Assembly: GCA_020442235.1 (NCBI GenBank)
Contig: JAGRKQ010000160.1
Coordinates: 1 to 6,605, forward strand
Source of the DNA: Hyphomicrobiaceae bacterium
GTDB lineage: Bacteria; Pseudomonadota; Alphaproteobacteria; Rhizobiales; MH13
DNA: 6,605 nucleotides
Reading direction: 5' to 3'
How positions within the stretch are numbered: the stretch's first letter is position 1; every line of letters starts with the position of its first letter. The position numbers were made by a program, and so were the translations under genes. This document shows, piece by piece, positions 6,120 to 6,605 of this stretch. The notes beneath the pieces are model-generated. The model did not search any database. It saw only the letters and a list, made by a program, of their open reading frames with translations, and was not told the DNA's origin.

Positions 6120-6605
6120 ATGAGCGGAGACAATGACGTGAGCAAGAAGGCGCAAACCAACCGCCCGCAGGAGATCGAGGCCGCGATTGCCGGTTTCGAT
6201 CTCGACAATCCCGACTTCCCGAAGGCGCTGAAGAAGTTCGTCCTCGGCGATGGCGGCTATCCCTATGAGGACAAGCTCGACCGCGATCTTTATGACGATG
6301 AACTGGAGCGGCTCCAGATCGAACTGGTGAAGCTGCAAGCGCATGTGCGCGAGGCCGGCGAGCGGCTGGTTCTCGTCTTCGAGGGCCGGGACGCGGCCGG
6401 CAAGGGCGGTTCGATCTTCAACTTCACGCGTTTCCTCAATCCGCGCGCGGCGCGCATCGTCGCCCTGCCGAAGCCGACCGAAACCGAACGCGGCGAATGG
6501 TATTTCCAGCGCTATGTGCGCCAGATGCCGACGCGCGGCGAAATCGTGCTCTTCGACCGCTCCTGGTACAACCGGGCCGGGGTCGAGCCGGTGATGGGCT
6601 TCTGC
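6120..6605 (+). CDS. ppk2: Polyphosphate kinase 2 family protein, N-terminal part (cut by right window edge)
   Basis: The reading frame stays open for 162 codons to the window edge. PPK2 enzymes transfer phosphate between polyphosphate and nucleotides in the cytoplasm. The family signature is clear: a Walker A loop in FEGRDAAGKGGSI (residues 87-99), the LPKPTETERGEWYFQRY block (about 116-132), and the Walker-B-like segment EIVLFDRSWYNRAGVE (about 141-156). The charged N-terminal extension before the kinase fold is about 80 residues long. The lid and C-terminal part are missing, so substrate class (ADP, GDP or AMP preference) cannot be judged. The ATG at 6120 has no clear ribosome site. An in-frame GTG at 6138 has GGAG 8 bases upstream and may be the true start. 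The gene is divergent from phoR, with about 112 bases between the two starts, a placement that links it to phosphate supply. Confidence 0.92.
   Translation, partial: MSGDNDVSKKAQTNRPQEIEAAIAGFDLDNPDFPKALKKFVLGDGGYPYEDKLDRDLYDDELERLQIELVKLQAHVREAGERLVLVFEGRDAAGKGGSIFNFTRFLNPRAARIVALPKPTETERGEWYFQRYVRQMPTRGEIVLFDRSWYNRAGVEPVMGFC
6126..6129 (+). promoter_or_regulatory. Possible ribosome binding site pointing to a GTG start of ppk2 at 6138
   Basis: GGAG (within GCGGAGA) lies 8 bases before an in-frame GTG at 6138, whereas the ATG at 6120 has no comparable element. If used, the protein would begin with (M)SKKAQTNRP and be six residues shorter. Confidence 0.45.

Overview
The window is a phosphate-starvation locus from a GC-rich bacterium, most likely an alphaproteobacterium and probably of the Hyphomicrobiales/rhizobial type. 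The clues are the order phoR-pstS-pstC-pstA-pstB on one strand, PstC and PstA proteins much longer than the E. coli ones (PstA looks like the DUF3333-bearing alphaproteobacterial form), and strong G/C third-position use. No species is assigned.

Five genes lie on the minus strand, so transcription runs right to left. phoR (about 4688-6007) encodes the PhoR-type sensor histidine kinase. It is followed by pstS (3558-4574, periplasmic phosphate-binding protein), pstC (2061-3446) and pstA (224-2068), the two permeases, and the first 63 codons of pstB (1-191, ATPase), which runs off the left edge. In related genomes phoU and phoB usually follow, but they are outside this window. pstC and pstA overlap by 8 bases and pstA-pstB are 32 bases apart, so the transporter genes form a tight operon.

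Two regulatory elements are clear. A Pho-box-like direct repeat (4685-4702) sits across the phoR stop codon, just upstream of pstS, and would give pstS its own phosphate-starvation promoter. A strong intrinsic-terminator-like hairpin with a six-T tract (3485-3519) separates pstS from pstC. It probably acts as a partial terminator, letting the binding protein be made in excess over the membrane components.

On the right, a divergent intergenic region (6008-6119) carries a TTGACA element and a perfect 13-base direct repeat with a 17-base period. Beyond it, on the plus strand, is the start of a polyphosphate kinase 2 family gene (6120 to the right edge). The locus thus joins phosphate sensing, high-affinity phosphate uptake and polyphosphate/nucleotide phosphate metabolism.

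Nothing here is a clearly new system. The least ordinary points are the very large extracytoplasmic, coiled-coil-containing loop in PstA and the unexplained tandem repeat between phoR and ppk2.
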